Positions 46,002 through 54,485 of a stretch of DNA of 64,000 nucleotides are shown here, piece after piece. The position numbers and the translations under genes were made by a program. The notes under the pieces were generated by a model. That model searched no databases. It was not told where the DNA came from and saw only the letters and a program-made list of their open reading frames with translations. Each line of letters begins with the position of its first letter. Positions within the stretch are counted from its first letter, which is position 1. Source of the stretch: Paenibacillus sp. ACRRY (GTDB lineage: Bacteria > Bacillota > Bacilli > Paenibacillales > Paenibacillaceae); NCBI RefSeq assembly GCF_022346995.1, contig NZ_JAKRNM010000001.1:1612001-1676000 (forward strand), given 5' to 3'.

Positions 46002-46763
46002 TTATACAGTCGTAATTTGGATGTCATAGTCCTTCAAACGTTTCATGAGATTATTATCCAGTTGCTCATTGAGAATGACAGCATGAACTGCATTTAATCC
46101 GGTTACCCTGGCGAACGCACGCACACCAAACTTGCTGGCATCTGCGAGCAAAATAACCTGGTCGGAGATGCCGACCATCTTCTGTTTCAACCTGGCTTGC
46201 AGTTCATTGGACTCGCTAATTCCACCACCATCCAGATGGACCCCCTTGCAGGACAAAAACAGTTTATCAACGTGATACGTTTCCAGTGAACGTTCGGCGA
46301 GCGGTCCGACAAACGATAGCGAACGCTGTGCCAATTGGCCCCCGGTAGAGATCACCTCTATCTTGTCCTTGCTGCTAAGTTCGGTCGCTACCTGAATCGA
46401 GTTGGTTAACACCGTCAGCGGAATATCCGGCATGTTCGCAGCCATATAACCTGCAGTGGTGCTGGCATCCAGGAGTATTCGATCCCCGGGACGAATCATG
46501 GCAAGGGCTGCCTGAGCAATTCGCTTCTTCTCTTCCGCATGCGTCGTTTCCCTCACGCGATAGGGGATCTCCGGCTGATCATCCTTGATGCTCACAGCCC
46601 CCCCATGGGAACGTTTTAATCGCCCGGCTTGTTCCAGCCGATCCAGATCGCGGCGAATGGTCTCTTCGGTTACCCTACAGCGATCACTTAGCTCGGACAC
46701 ACGCATGCTTCCGCTTTCATTAACCATCTCGACAATCCGATCATACCGCTCAGCAGCCAGCAT
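46002..46763 (-). CDS. rhaR: DeoR/GlpR family regulator, likely rhamnose operon regulator
   Basis: 253 residues. N-terminal HTH (MRVSELSDRCRVTEETIRRDLDRLEQAGRL) and a sugar-phosphate sensor domain (ILLDASTTAGYMAANMP, VLTNSIQVATEL). Begins two bases after the rhamnulokinase stop, the same pairing as in Bacillus subtilis, where RhaR represses the rhamnose genes. Effector is probably a rhamnulose phosphate. The gene name is inferred from position. A close paralogue (similar in most of its length) is encoded at 56520. Confidence 0.85.
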   Translation of the reverse strand: MLAAERYDRIVEMVNESGSMRVSELSDRCRVTEETIRRDLDRLEQAGRLKRSHGGAVSIKDDQPEIPYRVRETTHAEEKKRIAQAALAMIRPGDRILLDASTTAGYMAANMPDIPLTVLTNSIQVATELSSKDKIEVISTGGQLAQRSLSFVGPLAERSLETYHVDKLFLSCKGVHLDGGGISESNELQARLKQKMVGISDQVILLADASKFGVRAFARVTGLNAVHAVILNEQLDNNLMKRLKDYDIQITTV

Positions 46764-46765
46764 GG

Positions 46766-48259
46766 TTACACCTCACTTCCGGCTTGTGATTTCAATGAGT
46801 CCGTTAACCTAAGAAATCTGCCGTAAGCCTCTTCCCAAATCGATCTGTCTTTCGGTTCATACTCCGTTACCGGGAACGAATCACGTATGACCCTGCGCGC
46901 CTCCCAAATGTCCTTGAACGCTCCGCTGGCAATCCATTGGACAGCCATGTTCCCGATTGCACTTCCTTCTGCCGGACCTGCCCATACCGGTCTGCCAATA
47001 GAGCTTGCCGTCCACTGGCATAGCAATTTATTCTGGATGCCTCCGCCGACCATGTGCAATCCATTGAAAGACTGACCCGATATTTGTTCCGTCCATTCCA
47101 GCACTCTTCTGTATTTCAGCGCAAGGCTCTCCAGGATGGATCTGGCAATAGCTCCTTGATCCTGTGGTTCTTGCTGCCCAGTATCTCGGCAATACTGACG
47201 AATCCGAATGGTCATGTCACCTGCTGGCATAAACAGATCGTCATCAGGATCAAATAAACTTGCAAATGGAGGAGCCACTTCAGCTTGTTTCAATAATTCA
47301 GCGTAACTGATCCCCTTCCCCTGACGCTCCCATTCACGCATGCTCTCCTGCAGTATCCAGAGTCCCATAATGTTTTTAAGCAGACGGAATGTTCCGCCAG
47401 CTCCGCCTTCGTTCGTAAAGTTCAAGGCCAAACTTTCGGCAGTAATGGCAGGATGATCAATCTCCGTTCCCATCAAGGACCAGGTTCCACAGCTCAAGTA
47501 AGCAAATGAACGATCCGTTGCCGGGACAGCGACCACTGCTGAACCCGTATCATGCTCGGCTACTGCAATAACAGGAATCGCTGATATCCCCAATTCACCG
47601 GATATACTGCTGCGTAGTTGACCGACTCGTGTACCCGGCATCACCGCTTCACCAAATAGCTGATCCGAGACCCCGATGTGGGCAAGCAATTCTCCGTCCC
47701 ACTGCCCGCTCACCGGGTTGTAGAGCTGTGTTGTCGTCGCATTGGTAAACTCATTCACCGCTTCTCCAGTCAAAAAGTACCGAAGCAGGTCCGGAATCAT
47801 AAGGAAACGATCTGCTGCACCCAGCAGTGGTGAACCGTTCCGCTGCAGGGTTGCGAGCTGGTACAAGGTATTAAAACTTAGAAATTGAATACCTGTTCGC
47901 TCGAAGATCCGTTGGGAGGTTAACTCATTGCGAATCTGTTCCATCGTGCCGCTAAACTGCCCATCACGATAATGATAGGGGTTACCGAGCAGTTCACCAT
48001 TGTGGCCCAGAAGTCCAAAGTCAACTCCCCAGGAGTCGATCCCCAAACTGTCTGGCTGCTCTCCCTGCTGCTTGACCAGGTGCAGACCTTGCAACAATTC
48101 ATGATGTAAACGCAGAATGTCCCAGTGCATTCGCTCACCTGCTTTGACCGGCTCATTCTTGAATCGATGAACTTCGGTGGCCGTTATGACCCGATCATTC
48201 AAATGACCCAGCAGCGCCCTACCGCTTCCAGCTCCCAAATCATATGCCAACACGCTCAC
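46766..48259 (-). CDS. rhaB: Rhamnulokinase
   Basis: 497 residues, GTG start at 48259 with GGTTGG upstream. FGGY kinase signs: phosphate-binding AYDLGAGSGRALLG at the N-terminus, LGIDSWGVDFGLLG, EHDTGSAVVAVP, YLSCGTWSLMG, and the C-terminal MVGGGIQNKLLCQWTAS. Phosphorylates L-rhamnulose with ATP to rhamnulose-1-phosphate, which is split to dihydroxyacetone phosphate and lactaldehyde. Isomerase and aldolase are not in the window. Upstream carries a direct-repeat operator and a cre-like site. Confidence 0.94.
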   Translation of the reverse strand: MSVLAYDLGAGSGRALLGHLNDRVITATEVHRFKNEPVKAGERMHWDILRLHHELLQGLHLVKQQGEQPDSLGIDSWGVDFGLLGHNGELLGNPYHYRDGQFSGTMEQIRNELTSQRIFERTGIQFLSFNTLYQLATLQRNGSPLLGAADRFLMIPDLLRYFLTGEAVNEFTNATTTQLYNPVSGQWDGELLAHIGVSDQLFGEAVMPGTRVGQLRSSISGELGISAIPVIAVAEHDTGSAVVAVPATDRSFAYLSCGTWSLMGTEIDHPAITAESLALNFTNEGGAGGTFRLLKNIMGLWILQESMREWERQGKGISYAELLKQAEVAPPFASLFDPDDDLFMPAGDMTIRIRQYCRDTGQQEPQDQGAIARSILESLALKYRRVLEWTEQISGQSFNGLHMVGGGIQNKLLCQWTASSIGRPVWAGPAEGSAIGNMAVQWIASGAFKDIWEARRVIRDSFPVTEYEPKDRSIWEEAYGRFLRLTDSLKSQAGSEV

Positions 48260-48288
48260 TGCTCTACACCAACCTTTCTATACAAATG

Positions 48289-48321
48289 TTGTTTATTCCC
48301 TTACTTATTTGTTTGTTTATT
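48289..48321 (-). promoter_or_regulatory. Direct-repeat operator upstream of rhaB
   Basis: Minus-strand AATAAACAA occurs at 48289-48297 and 48313-48321, exact copies 24 bases apart, 30-62 bases before the rhaB start. DeoR-family regulators bind such direct repeats; RhaR is the inferred binder. Confidence 0.5.
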
Positions 48322-48365
48322 TTTGTTTTATACTGTTTAGCTTTATTTCACGAGTATATCACTGA

Positions 48366-48379
48366 TGTAAGCGTTTGAA
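48366..48379. promoter_or_regulatory. cre-like site upstream of rhaB
   Basis: TGTAAGCGTTTGAA, 12 of 14 matches to the catabolite-response consensus; about 107 bases before the GTG start. Confidence 0.35.
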
Positions 48380-48403
48380 TACCCTGTGTTTTGTTCTTTC
48401 CCA

Positions 48404-48440
48404 ACAAAAAAACGACCTGATCCCTTGGATAAGTCGTTCT
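48404..48440 (-). terminator. Terminator after the DUF2500 gene
   Basis: AACGAC / GTCGTT outer and ATCC/GGAT inner stem; minus-strand T7 follows. Confidence 0.7.
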
Positions 48441-48461
48441 TCTGGTTCGATTACGTTTGGA

Positions 48462-48977
48462 TTACGTATAAAAGCGGCCATTGCTTACGCCGGACTGGGG
48501 CTGCACGTCTCTCTCGAAATGCTTGAACCTTGTGCCCTGATACGTCAGCATGCCTTGATCATCTTCCACCAGCATGCCGTAGTTGCTTCCGCCGACGTTC
48601 AGTTCCACACGTTCTCCATTATCCAGTTGAAATGTTGCATAGTACCAGGTGGAAGCACTACTGTCCCCGCTCCCTCCGGTAACTTGGGTTCTCTTCGCCA
48701 CCACTGTGCAGTGCAGCGTGAGTAGAGCTGCAGCATTATTAGAAGACCATGTTCGGACCCCTGATATAATGACGTACACAATCACACATGCAATAATGAG
48801 AAATATAGCACCAATAAATATGGATCCAAATGCACTCATGGCCCCAAACTCATTAAATCCCGAAAAAAACCCCCCCTGATTCCCCTCAAATCCCGGCACA
48901 CTATTCATGTCGTCAAATACACCGAAGCCGTCTGTGGTTAATAGGCCCAGCGATGAGAATATGCTGATCGTCGTCAT
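48462..48977 (-). CDS. DUF2500 domain membrane protein
   Basis: 171 residues from the ATG at 48977 (AAAGGA about nine bases upstream; the ATG at 48983 is only four from that site). One membrane span near residues 48-74 (FGSIFIGAIFLIIACVIVYV). The following soluble part matches DUF2500: LLTLHCTVVAKRTQVTG, STWYYATFQLDNGERVELNV and YGMLVEDDQGMLTYQGTRF. Function unknown; in the family the domain is predicted to face one side of the membrane. The promoter must be very close to the start, since a terminator ends only 24 bases upstream. Confidence 0.82.
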   Translation of the reverse strand: MTTISIFSSLGLLTTDGFGVFDDMNSVPGFEGNQGGFFSGFNEFGAMSAFGSIFIGAIFLIIACVIVYVIISGVRTWSSNNAAALLTLHCTVVAKRTQVTGGSGDSSASTWYYATFQLDNGERVELNVGGSNYGMLVEDDQGMLTYQGTRFKHFERDVQPQSGVSNGRFYT

Positions 48978-49000
48978 TATCATCGTTCCTTTCCGGCTCC

Positions 49001-49042
49001 AAAATAAGATGCACCGTCCCTTGCCAAGGAGACGGTGCACGC
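49001..49042 (-). terminator. Terminator of pepF
   Basis: GTGCACCGTC / GACGGTGCA stem with a 12-base loop; minus-strand TCTTATTTT follows. Confidence 0.8.
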
Positions 49043-49084
49043 GGACAACCTTACTTGCCTTGTCCGTATACTATATGAGCGTAA

Positions 49085-50887
49085 TTAGGAATACAGACGT
49101 TCAAGTTCATCAACCAGACTGCCAACATACGCCACGGCAGCTCGGATCGGCTCGGGTCCGGACATGTCCACACCCGCAAGTTTCATTAGCTCTTGAGGTG
49201 CGAGACTACCGCCTGCTTTTAATGCTTCAAGCCAGCGATCCACGGCAGGCTGTCCTTCCTCGCGAATCAGGCCGGCAGCTGCGGTCGATGCTGTCAAACC
49301 GGCTGCATAGGTGTACGGGTACAGACCCATATAATAATGAGGCTGTCTCATCCAAGTTAGCTTCGCCCCTTCATCCACAACCAAGTCTGGGCCCCAGAAC
49401 GCGGAGAGAATATTTCCTTTGAGCTCACTGAGCAGCTTGGCTGTAATCGGTTCATCCTTGGTCGCAAGTGCATATACTTGGCGCTGTAATTCACCTTCAA
49501 GCAGGTGGGTTACGAAATTATGGTAATACGTGTTGAGCAATTGCAAGATGACCCAGCGACGCATTCTTGGATTGTCAGAACGTTTTAACAGATGATCAGC
49601 CAGCAGCATTTCATTCATGGTAGATGGTGCCTCGATGAAATACAGTGAAGGCCTCGTATTGGTAATCCGCTGATAGCGTCCAGCAAGCATGAAATGCCCG
49701 GCATGCCCTACTTCATGAGCGAGCGTAAAAGCACCGCGCATATTGTTAGCCCAAGAGATAAGGATGTACGAATGCGCACCATAAATGGATGAACAGAAAG
49801 CACCCGTCGACTTGCCGGCATTATCTGCGTAATCCACCCAACGTTCGCTGAATGCCCGCTCCACTATTTCGCCGTATTCAGGTCCAAGCACAGCAAGCGC
49901 TTCACGGATGAGCGTGCAGGCTTCCTCATATGTAATGGCAGGACTGAATTCCGGATCCAGCGGGGCCTTCAGATCACAGAACATTAGCTTGTCCAGTCCC
50001 AGCTCGCGTTTCTTGAGAGCCGCAAGTTTGCGCATATGAGGTGCAAGTTCCTGCTGAATAATATCCAGGATATTGTTGTACATTTCTTTGCTAACTTGCT
50101 GCGGGCTAAGCAGCATGTCGGTGACGTCGTCGTAACCGCGGAGCCTTGATAAAACAACCTGTTTCTTCACTTCGGTTGCATAACCTTCGGCAAATGTATT
50201 TTTGTAATCATTTAGCTTGGAACTAAAGGCTGCATAAGCAGAACGGCGCAGCTTGGTATCGGAAGACATTTCGTAGTTATTTTCATAGAAAGACCAGGAC
50301 AGTGGACGGTTATTGTCTTCTCCATCCAGCGCATCGTCGAAAGTCATGTCTGCCAGTTTACCACGCAGGTAAATCCGGTAAGGTGAATCCAATACTTCAC
50401 CGAGGGAAGCCAGCACCTTCTCCGTCTCCGGTGAGAGACGATGTGCTTTTTCCTGAAGTAAAAGATTCAGGCTGCGAGCATAGGGCTCCAGTCCGGGAAG
50501 TTCTGCAATATAACGTTCCACTGTACCCTCGGGAAGATCCGCAATTTCCGAATGGACAAAAGACAAGGAAGACGACAGAGAAGACAGAATATCTCCCGCC
50601 TTGGCCGAGTTCTCAATGTTTACCGGATTGGTACTATCCTCTGATTGTTTCAGTCGTGCGTAGGATGCAGTCTTCACAATTCGTTCCTGAAGTGCTTCAC
50701 GAGCGTCCAGACAAGCCAGCAGCTGTTCGGCACCTTCGCCCAGACGTCCTTTGAACGTTTCGATATTGACAGCTGCTTCAGGGAGTGATCTGAGTTCCTG
50801 TTCCCACTCCGCATCTGTCCCAAACAGATCTGTGAGATTCCATGTCGTTTCCTGGCTTACTTCGTCGCGTGTACGTATTTTTTCCAT
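49085..50887 (-). CDS. pepF: Oligoendopeptidase F (M3 family)
   Basis: 600 residues from the ATG at 50887 (GGAGGAGGA upstream). Zinc site in AFTLAHEVGHAGHFMLAG (HEXXH), then the third ligand Glu in YFIEAPSTMNEMLLADHLL. N-terminal helical domain RTRDEVSQETTWNLTDLFG is typical of PepF. Cleaves short peptides of 7-17 residues in the cytoplasm. Not part of an operon; it has its own terminator. Compare the M3 relative that is truncated at the left edge of the window; the two do not share their N-terminal sequences. Confidence 0.95.
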   Translation of the reverse strand: MEKIRTRDEVSQETTWNLTDLFGTDAEWEQELRSLPEAAVNIETFKGRLGEGAEQLLACLDAREALQERIVKTASYARLKQSEDSTNPVNIENSAKAGDILSSLSSSLSFVHSEIADLPEGTVERYIAELPGLEPYARSLNLLLQEKAHRLSPETEKVLASLGEVLDSPYRIYLRGKLADMTFDDALDGEDNNRPLSWSFYENNYEMSSDTKLRRSAYAAFSSKLNDYKNTFAEGYATEVKKQVVLSRLRGYDDVTDMLLSPQQVSKEMYNNILDIIQQELAPHMRKLAALKKRELGLDKLMFCDLKAPLDPEFSPAITYEEACTLIREALAVLGPEYGEIVERAFSERWVDYADNAGKSTGAFCSSIYGAHSYILISWANNMRGAFTLAHEVGHAGHFMLAGRYQRITNTRPSLYFIEAPSTMNEMLLADHLLKRSDNPRMRRWVILQLLNTYYHNFVTHLLEGELQRQVYALATKDEPITAKLLSELKGNILSAFWGPDLVVDEGAKLTWMRQPHYYMGLYPYTYAAGLTASTAAAGLIREEGQPAVDRWLEALKAGGSLAPQELMKLAGVDMSGPEPIRAAVAYVGSLVDELERLYS

Positions 50888-50993
50888 CAGTATATGTCCT
50901 CCTCCTTGCATTTCCAATATCTCTCATCGTATCATATTACGACCGTTTATACCTGACATCTCCCAAATTGAGACTTTGGGTTCAAGCCGAATC

Positions 50994-51043
50994 AAAATAA
51001 ACCGCTGAGGTGTGGAATACTCCATATCTCAGCGGTTTATTTG
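50994..51043 (-). terminator. Terminator of hxlR
   Basis: AAATAAACCGCTGAG / CTCAGCGGTTTATTT, 15-base perfect arms, just after the gene. Confidence 0.9.
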
Positions 51044-51066
51044 ACTTAGATTTATTTGACCTGGAC

Positions 51067-51426
51067 TTATTCTGATTTCCAGATTACATTTTCTCCGTAA
51101 TTTTTGCCCCAATCGTACATGGCTCGTAGGACTGGCATCAGACTATGTCCATGGTCTGTCAAGCTGTACTCTACCCGAGGAGGAACCTCTGCATAAACCT
51201 TACGCTCAATCAGCCGATCTTCCTCCAGCTCCCGAAGCTGGTTCGTCAGCATTTTCTGGGTGATATGTGGGATCAATCGCTTCAATTCACTGAATCGCTT
51301 GGTTCCTTCCAGGCCCAGATGCCACAATATAATGAGTTTCCATTTGCCGCCAATAACAGCAAGGGTCAATTCCTTCTCACAGTTGATTTCTTTCAAATTA
51401 ATCCGTTCCTTGACTTCGGCTGCCAT
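51067..51426 (-). CDS. hxlR: HxlR-type winged-helix regulator of the hxl genes
   Basis: 119 residues. The run [20 protein letters not shown] and [18 protein letters not shown], then [20 protein letters not shown], matches Bacillus HxlR closely, including the N-terminal Cys just before the DNA-binding domain. HxlR activates hxlAB when formaldehyde is present. Unlike in Bacillus, where hxlR is divergent, here it lies downstream of hxlB on the same strand and is separated from it by a terminator, so it may have its own promoter. Confidence 0.88.
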   Translation of the reverse strand: MAAEVKERINLKEINCEKELTLAVIGGKWKLIILWHLGLEGTKRFSELKRLIPHITQKMLTNQLRELEEDRLIERKVYAEVPPRVEYSLTDHGHSLMPVLRAMYDWGKNYGENVIWKSE

Positions 51427-51555
51427 GGCTCCGAGCCCCCTTAGCTTACATTCTTATATCAATAGGTACATTATTCTGATATAGCTTACTCTTAATTCTA
51501 CTACAGCATGGCCCGAATGCATAGGAGACGTGACCTATCACCTTATCAAGCATGA

Positions 51556-51600
51556 CAGAAAGGACCGGCTCCCCTCTTATTTAAGGGATACCGGTCCTAC
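51556..51600 (-). terminator. Terminator of hxlAB
   Basis: AGGACCGG / CCGGTCCT outer stem with an inner CCCTTAAATAAGAGGGG stem-loop; minus-strand TTTCT follows. Confidence 0.75.
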
Positions 51601-51633
51601 CTATGTTTTGCTTCAAAATCTATAAGCGATCTT

Positions 51634-52197
51634 CTATTCGAGATTCGCGTGACGGCCAAACATGTCCGCCCCAGTCATCTCTTTCTTTTCCATCAACGTG
51701 AGCACTAGAGCATCCATAGCTAGCAGTAATCCCTGTTCAAAAAGGGAACCCATCGGCTGAATCGTGACTGCTGCGCCTGATGTTGCCGTGTCCTCTTTCG
51801 CAGATGCAGGAAGACGAACGACGGTGCTAGCCAATTGGCCAATAGTGGACTCCGGCTTGATCGTGATCAGACCGACAGGAGCACCGGCTTTACTGGCCTT
51901 TTGAGCCATTGCCGCCAGACTGCCCGTTTCTCCCGAACCCGAGCATAACAAAAGGAAATCCTTCGGACTGATGCCTGGTGTGACAGTCTCCCCGACGACG
52001 AATACCCGGGACCCCATCTGCATCAATCTCATGGCAAAAGCCTTTCCCATCAAACCGGAGCGTCCAGCACCTGCCACAAAAATCTGTTCAGCAGCCAGAA
52101 TATGCTCAGCCATCGCCTGCATCTCCGAATCGTCGATCTGGCTTAGTGTACGTTCCAGCTCCTTCAGAATGTCTGCTGCGTATTGTCTGCTGCTCAT
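51634..52197 (-). CDS. hxlB: 6-phospho-3-hexuloisomerase
   Basis: 187 residues from the ATG at 52197 (AAGGG upstream). SIS-domain protein: IFVAGAGRSGLMGKAFAMRLMQ, LLCSGSGETGSLAAMAQKA, VGLITIKPESTIGQLA, and a Glu in SLFEQGLLLAMDA, with the HxlB-type end. Converts 3-hexulose-6-phosphate to fructose-6-phosphate, second step of the ribulose monophosphate route. Four bases after hxlA. Confidence 0.94.
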   Translation of the reverse strand: MSSRQYAADILKELERTLSQIDDSEMQAMAEHILAAEQIFVAGAGRSGLMGKAFAMRLMQMGSRVFVVGETVTPGISPKDFLLLCSGSGETGSLAAMAQKASKAGAPVGLITIKPESTIGQLASTVVRLPASAKEDTATSGAAVTIQPMGSLFEQGLLLAMDALVLTLMEKKEMTGADMFGRHANLE

Positions 52198-52201
52198 TCC
52201 G

Positions 52202-52834
52202 TTACCCTTGTTGAACGAGACGTTGCATTTCAGCCGCAACTTTGGCTTTGTCTGCTTGTCCAGTGATTCCGCCGCCCACAATCACCAGATCCGGTTGTGC
52301 TTTGATTACTTCAGGCAATGTTTCCAGCTTGATGCCACCAGCTACAGCCGTTTTTGCGTTTTTCACAGCAGCTTTGATCGTTTGCAGATCTTCGAACGGG
52401 CTTTGTCCTTCAGCTTGCAGGTCATAACCTGTGTGTACACAGATGTAATCTACGCCAAGCGAATCAACTTCACGAGCACGTTGTTCAAGGTTAGGTACGT
52501 TGATCATGTCCACAAGAACTTGTTTGTTTTGTTTCTTCGCTTCTGCTACTGCACCTTTGATCGTACTGTCATTGGTTGCCCCAAGCACAGTGATCAGATC
52601 CGCACCAGCTTCAGCTGCCTTCATGATTTCATATCCACCAGCGTCCATGATTTTCAGATCGGCCAAAACTTGCAGGTTAGGAAACGCTTCTTTCATCGCT
52701 TTTACCGCGTGCAAACCTTCATTAATAACGATTGGTGTACCAATCTCAACGATATCGATATATTGTTCCACTTCTTTAACCAGAGCGATACCTTCAGGGA
52801 TGTTTACCAGATCGAGTGCGAGTTGCAATTTCAT
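52202..52834 (-). CDS. hxlA: 3-hexulose-6-phosphate synthase
   Basis: 210 residues, TIM-barrel of the OMP decarboxylase/HPS family: LQLALDLVNIPEGIAL, VEIGTPIVINEGLHAV, QVLADLKIMDAGGYEI (metal-binding Asp), GADLITVLGATNDST, DYICVHTGYD and VAGGIKLET. Condenses formaldehyde with ribulose-5-phosphate; it detoxifies formaldehyde and can make ribulose phosphate in reverse. First gene of hxlAB. A direct repeat of TCAGGWAGT lies 140-170 bases upstream. Confidence 0.95.
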   Translation of the reverse strand: MKLQLALDLVNIPEGIALVKEVEQYIDIVEIGTPIVINEGLHAVKAMKEAFPNLQVLADLKIMDAGGYEIMKAAEAGADLITVLGATNDSTIKGAVAEAKKQNKQVLVDMINVPNLEQRAREVDSLGVDYICVHTGYDLQAEGQSPFEDLQTIKAAVKNAKTAVAGGIKLETLPEVIKAQPDLVIVGGGITGQADKAKVAAEMQRLVQQG

Positions 52835-52973
52835 GATTCATTTCTCCTTTGTTGTTCAAGTATGAGTATTGCTGTATAGGATTTCTAAATAATTAGCCTG
52901 CACCAATCAGCCTCTTCAGATGCATGCAAAGTTTATCTTGGCTACTCATTCATTGTAGAGGCTGACTTTCCAT

Positions 52974-53004
52974 TCAGGAAGTACGCACTTTGAAGTCAGG
53001 TAGT
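52974..53004 (-). promoter_or_regulatory. Direct-repeat site upstream of hxlA
   Basis: Minus-strand ACTTCCTGA and ACTACCTGA, 22 bases apart, next to an imperfect palindrome GTAGTTACCTAC (53000-53011). HxlR binds repeated sites in Bacillus; these are the best candidates. Nothing else was seen in the 52835-53118 gap. Confidence 0.5.
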
Positions 53005-53118
53005 TACCTACACGATACTATTGATTAATTTATATTGTTATACGAAGCCTAATGATCAAAATCAATCAAGGAACACCCTATAGAGAAGTAGCGAAAACAA
53101 ACCTTTTCCTCAACATCA

Positions 53119-53155
53119 TTAAAAATACCCTGCCATAAGGCAAGGTATTTTTAAT
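53119..53155. terminator. Terminator after the lactonase gene
   Basis: ATTAAAAATACC-CTGCC / GGCAAGGTATTTTTAAT with a 4-base loop; U-rich on both strands. Confidence 0.88.
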
Positions 53156-53188
53156 GTATCTATGCATGTACAACTGAATCAATACGGT

Positions 53189-54271
53189 TTAGAAATAAAC
53201 GGGTTTTACACATACCGGCTTGGATGCACCTGTACTATGTCCTGTGTATTTCAGACGTCCGCTTTCTTGATCTACAGTGAACGTAACGATGTTGTTGGTA
53301 TCACGGTTGGCTGCAATGAGCAGTTTACCATTCGGTGTCAATGCAAAGTGACGTGGATGTTCACCTTCTGCAGACACATGTTCAACCAATTTCAAATGTC
53401 CTGTTTCAGCGTCTGCTGCGAATACAACGATGCTGTCATGTCCACGGTTCGATCCGTATACAAAACGTCCATCATTCGATACAGTAATCTCAGCAGTTGT
53501 ATTTTCAGCGCCTTCGTAGCCATCCGGCAAGGTCGACACAGTGCTTACCTCAGTCAGTGTACCTGCTGCTGCATCATAACGGTAAGACGTAATGGAAGAA
53601 TCCACTTCGTTAATCACATAAGCAAATTGACCATTCGGATGGAACGCCAAGTGACGCGGACCTGCTCCTGCATGGGTTTTTGTTTCGCTATGCAGTACAA
53701 GCTCATTGTTGTCAGCATCGATTGTGTAGATGGCAATCTTGTCAGCACCCAAATCCTGTACCATCATGTATTTGCCATCCGGGCTGAAGAAAGCAGAGTG
53801 AACGTGAGGCTTGTCCTGACGCTCTGGATGTGCACCTTTACCCTCATGTTTTTTCTCGTCCAAAAGCGCTCCGACTTCACCGCTATCCATCAACGATTGC
53901 AGACCTACCAGTCCACCATGATAGCTGGAGAGGATCAGGTAACGTCCCGAAGGATCGCGCTGGATATGACATGGTGGAGCCGAGATGGAATCATTACGAT
54001 TAAGCAAGGATAGTTTCCCTGTGGAAGGATCAATGTTCAGAGCAACCGCTTCGGACATTTTGTTTCCCTCTGGAGATACAGCTTCCCCAATCGCATACAC
54101 TTTGTTGTTTTCGGCATTTACGTTTACAAACGTTGGGTTTTTCACACCCGAGATGCCGTCCAGCTTGCTTAAGCTGCCTGTATCCTCATTCAATTCATAT
54201 GCGTAAATGCCCTCATTTTCCGCTTCGGCATAAGAGCCGACCAATACGAGCAAGCGTTTTGATTCACTCAT
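53189..54271 (-). CDS. pgl: Lactonase family protein (6-phosphogluconolactonase-like, seven-bladed propeller)
   Basis: 360 residues from the ATG at 54271 (GAGGAGGA upstream). Repeated propeller motifs: LVGSYAEAENEGIYAYEL, ISAPPCHIQRDPSGRYLILS, DKPHVHSAFFSPDGKYMMVQD, GPRHLAFHPNGQFAYVINE, EHPRHFALTPNGKLLIAANRD. This is the YkgB/Pgl family. Hydrolyses 6-phosphogluconolactone to 6-phosphogluconate, linking hexose phosphate to the oxidative pentose phosphate pathway. The hxl genes next door use ribulose phosphate from that pathway, which supports the assignment. Confidence 0.85.
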   Translation of the reverse strand: MSESKRLLVLVGSYAEAENEGIYAYELNEDTGSLSKLDGISGVKNPTFVNVNAENNKVYAIGEAVSPEGNKMSEAVALNIDPSTGKLSLLNRNDSISAPPCHIQRDPSGRYLILSSYHGGLVGLQSLMDSGEVGALLDEKKHEGKGAHPERQDKPHVHSAFFSPDGKYMMVQDLGADKIAIYTIDADNNELVLHSETKTHAGAGPRHLAFHPNGQFAYVINEVDSSITSYRYDAAAGTLTEVSTVSTLPDGYEGAENTTAEITVSNDGRFVYGSNRGHDSIVVFAADAETGHLKLVEHVSAEGEHPRHFALTPNGKLLIAANRDTNNIVTFTVDQESGRLKYTGHSTGASKPVCVKPVYF

Positions 54272-54485
54272 TACAGTTTCCTCCTCTATGTGTATGTAGT
54301 CTAGTTGCACCTCTTCTATAATAAATCTGCCATATCAAAATAGCAATCCGCCCCCCCTTTCCATGCTCAACATACAGGCGTTCGTGCACGTTATTGCAGA
54401 AATATCATGCGGGTATCCATTCACGATGCAGGACAACTTCTGCTATGATTAGATAGGTTTTTCATCATGAAAGGACTGAACTCGG

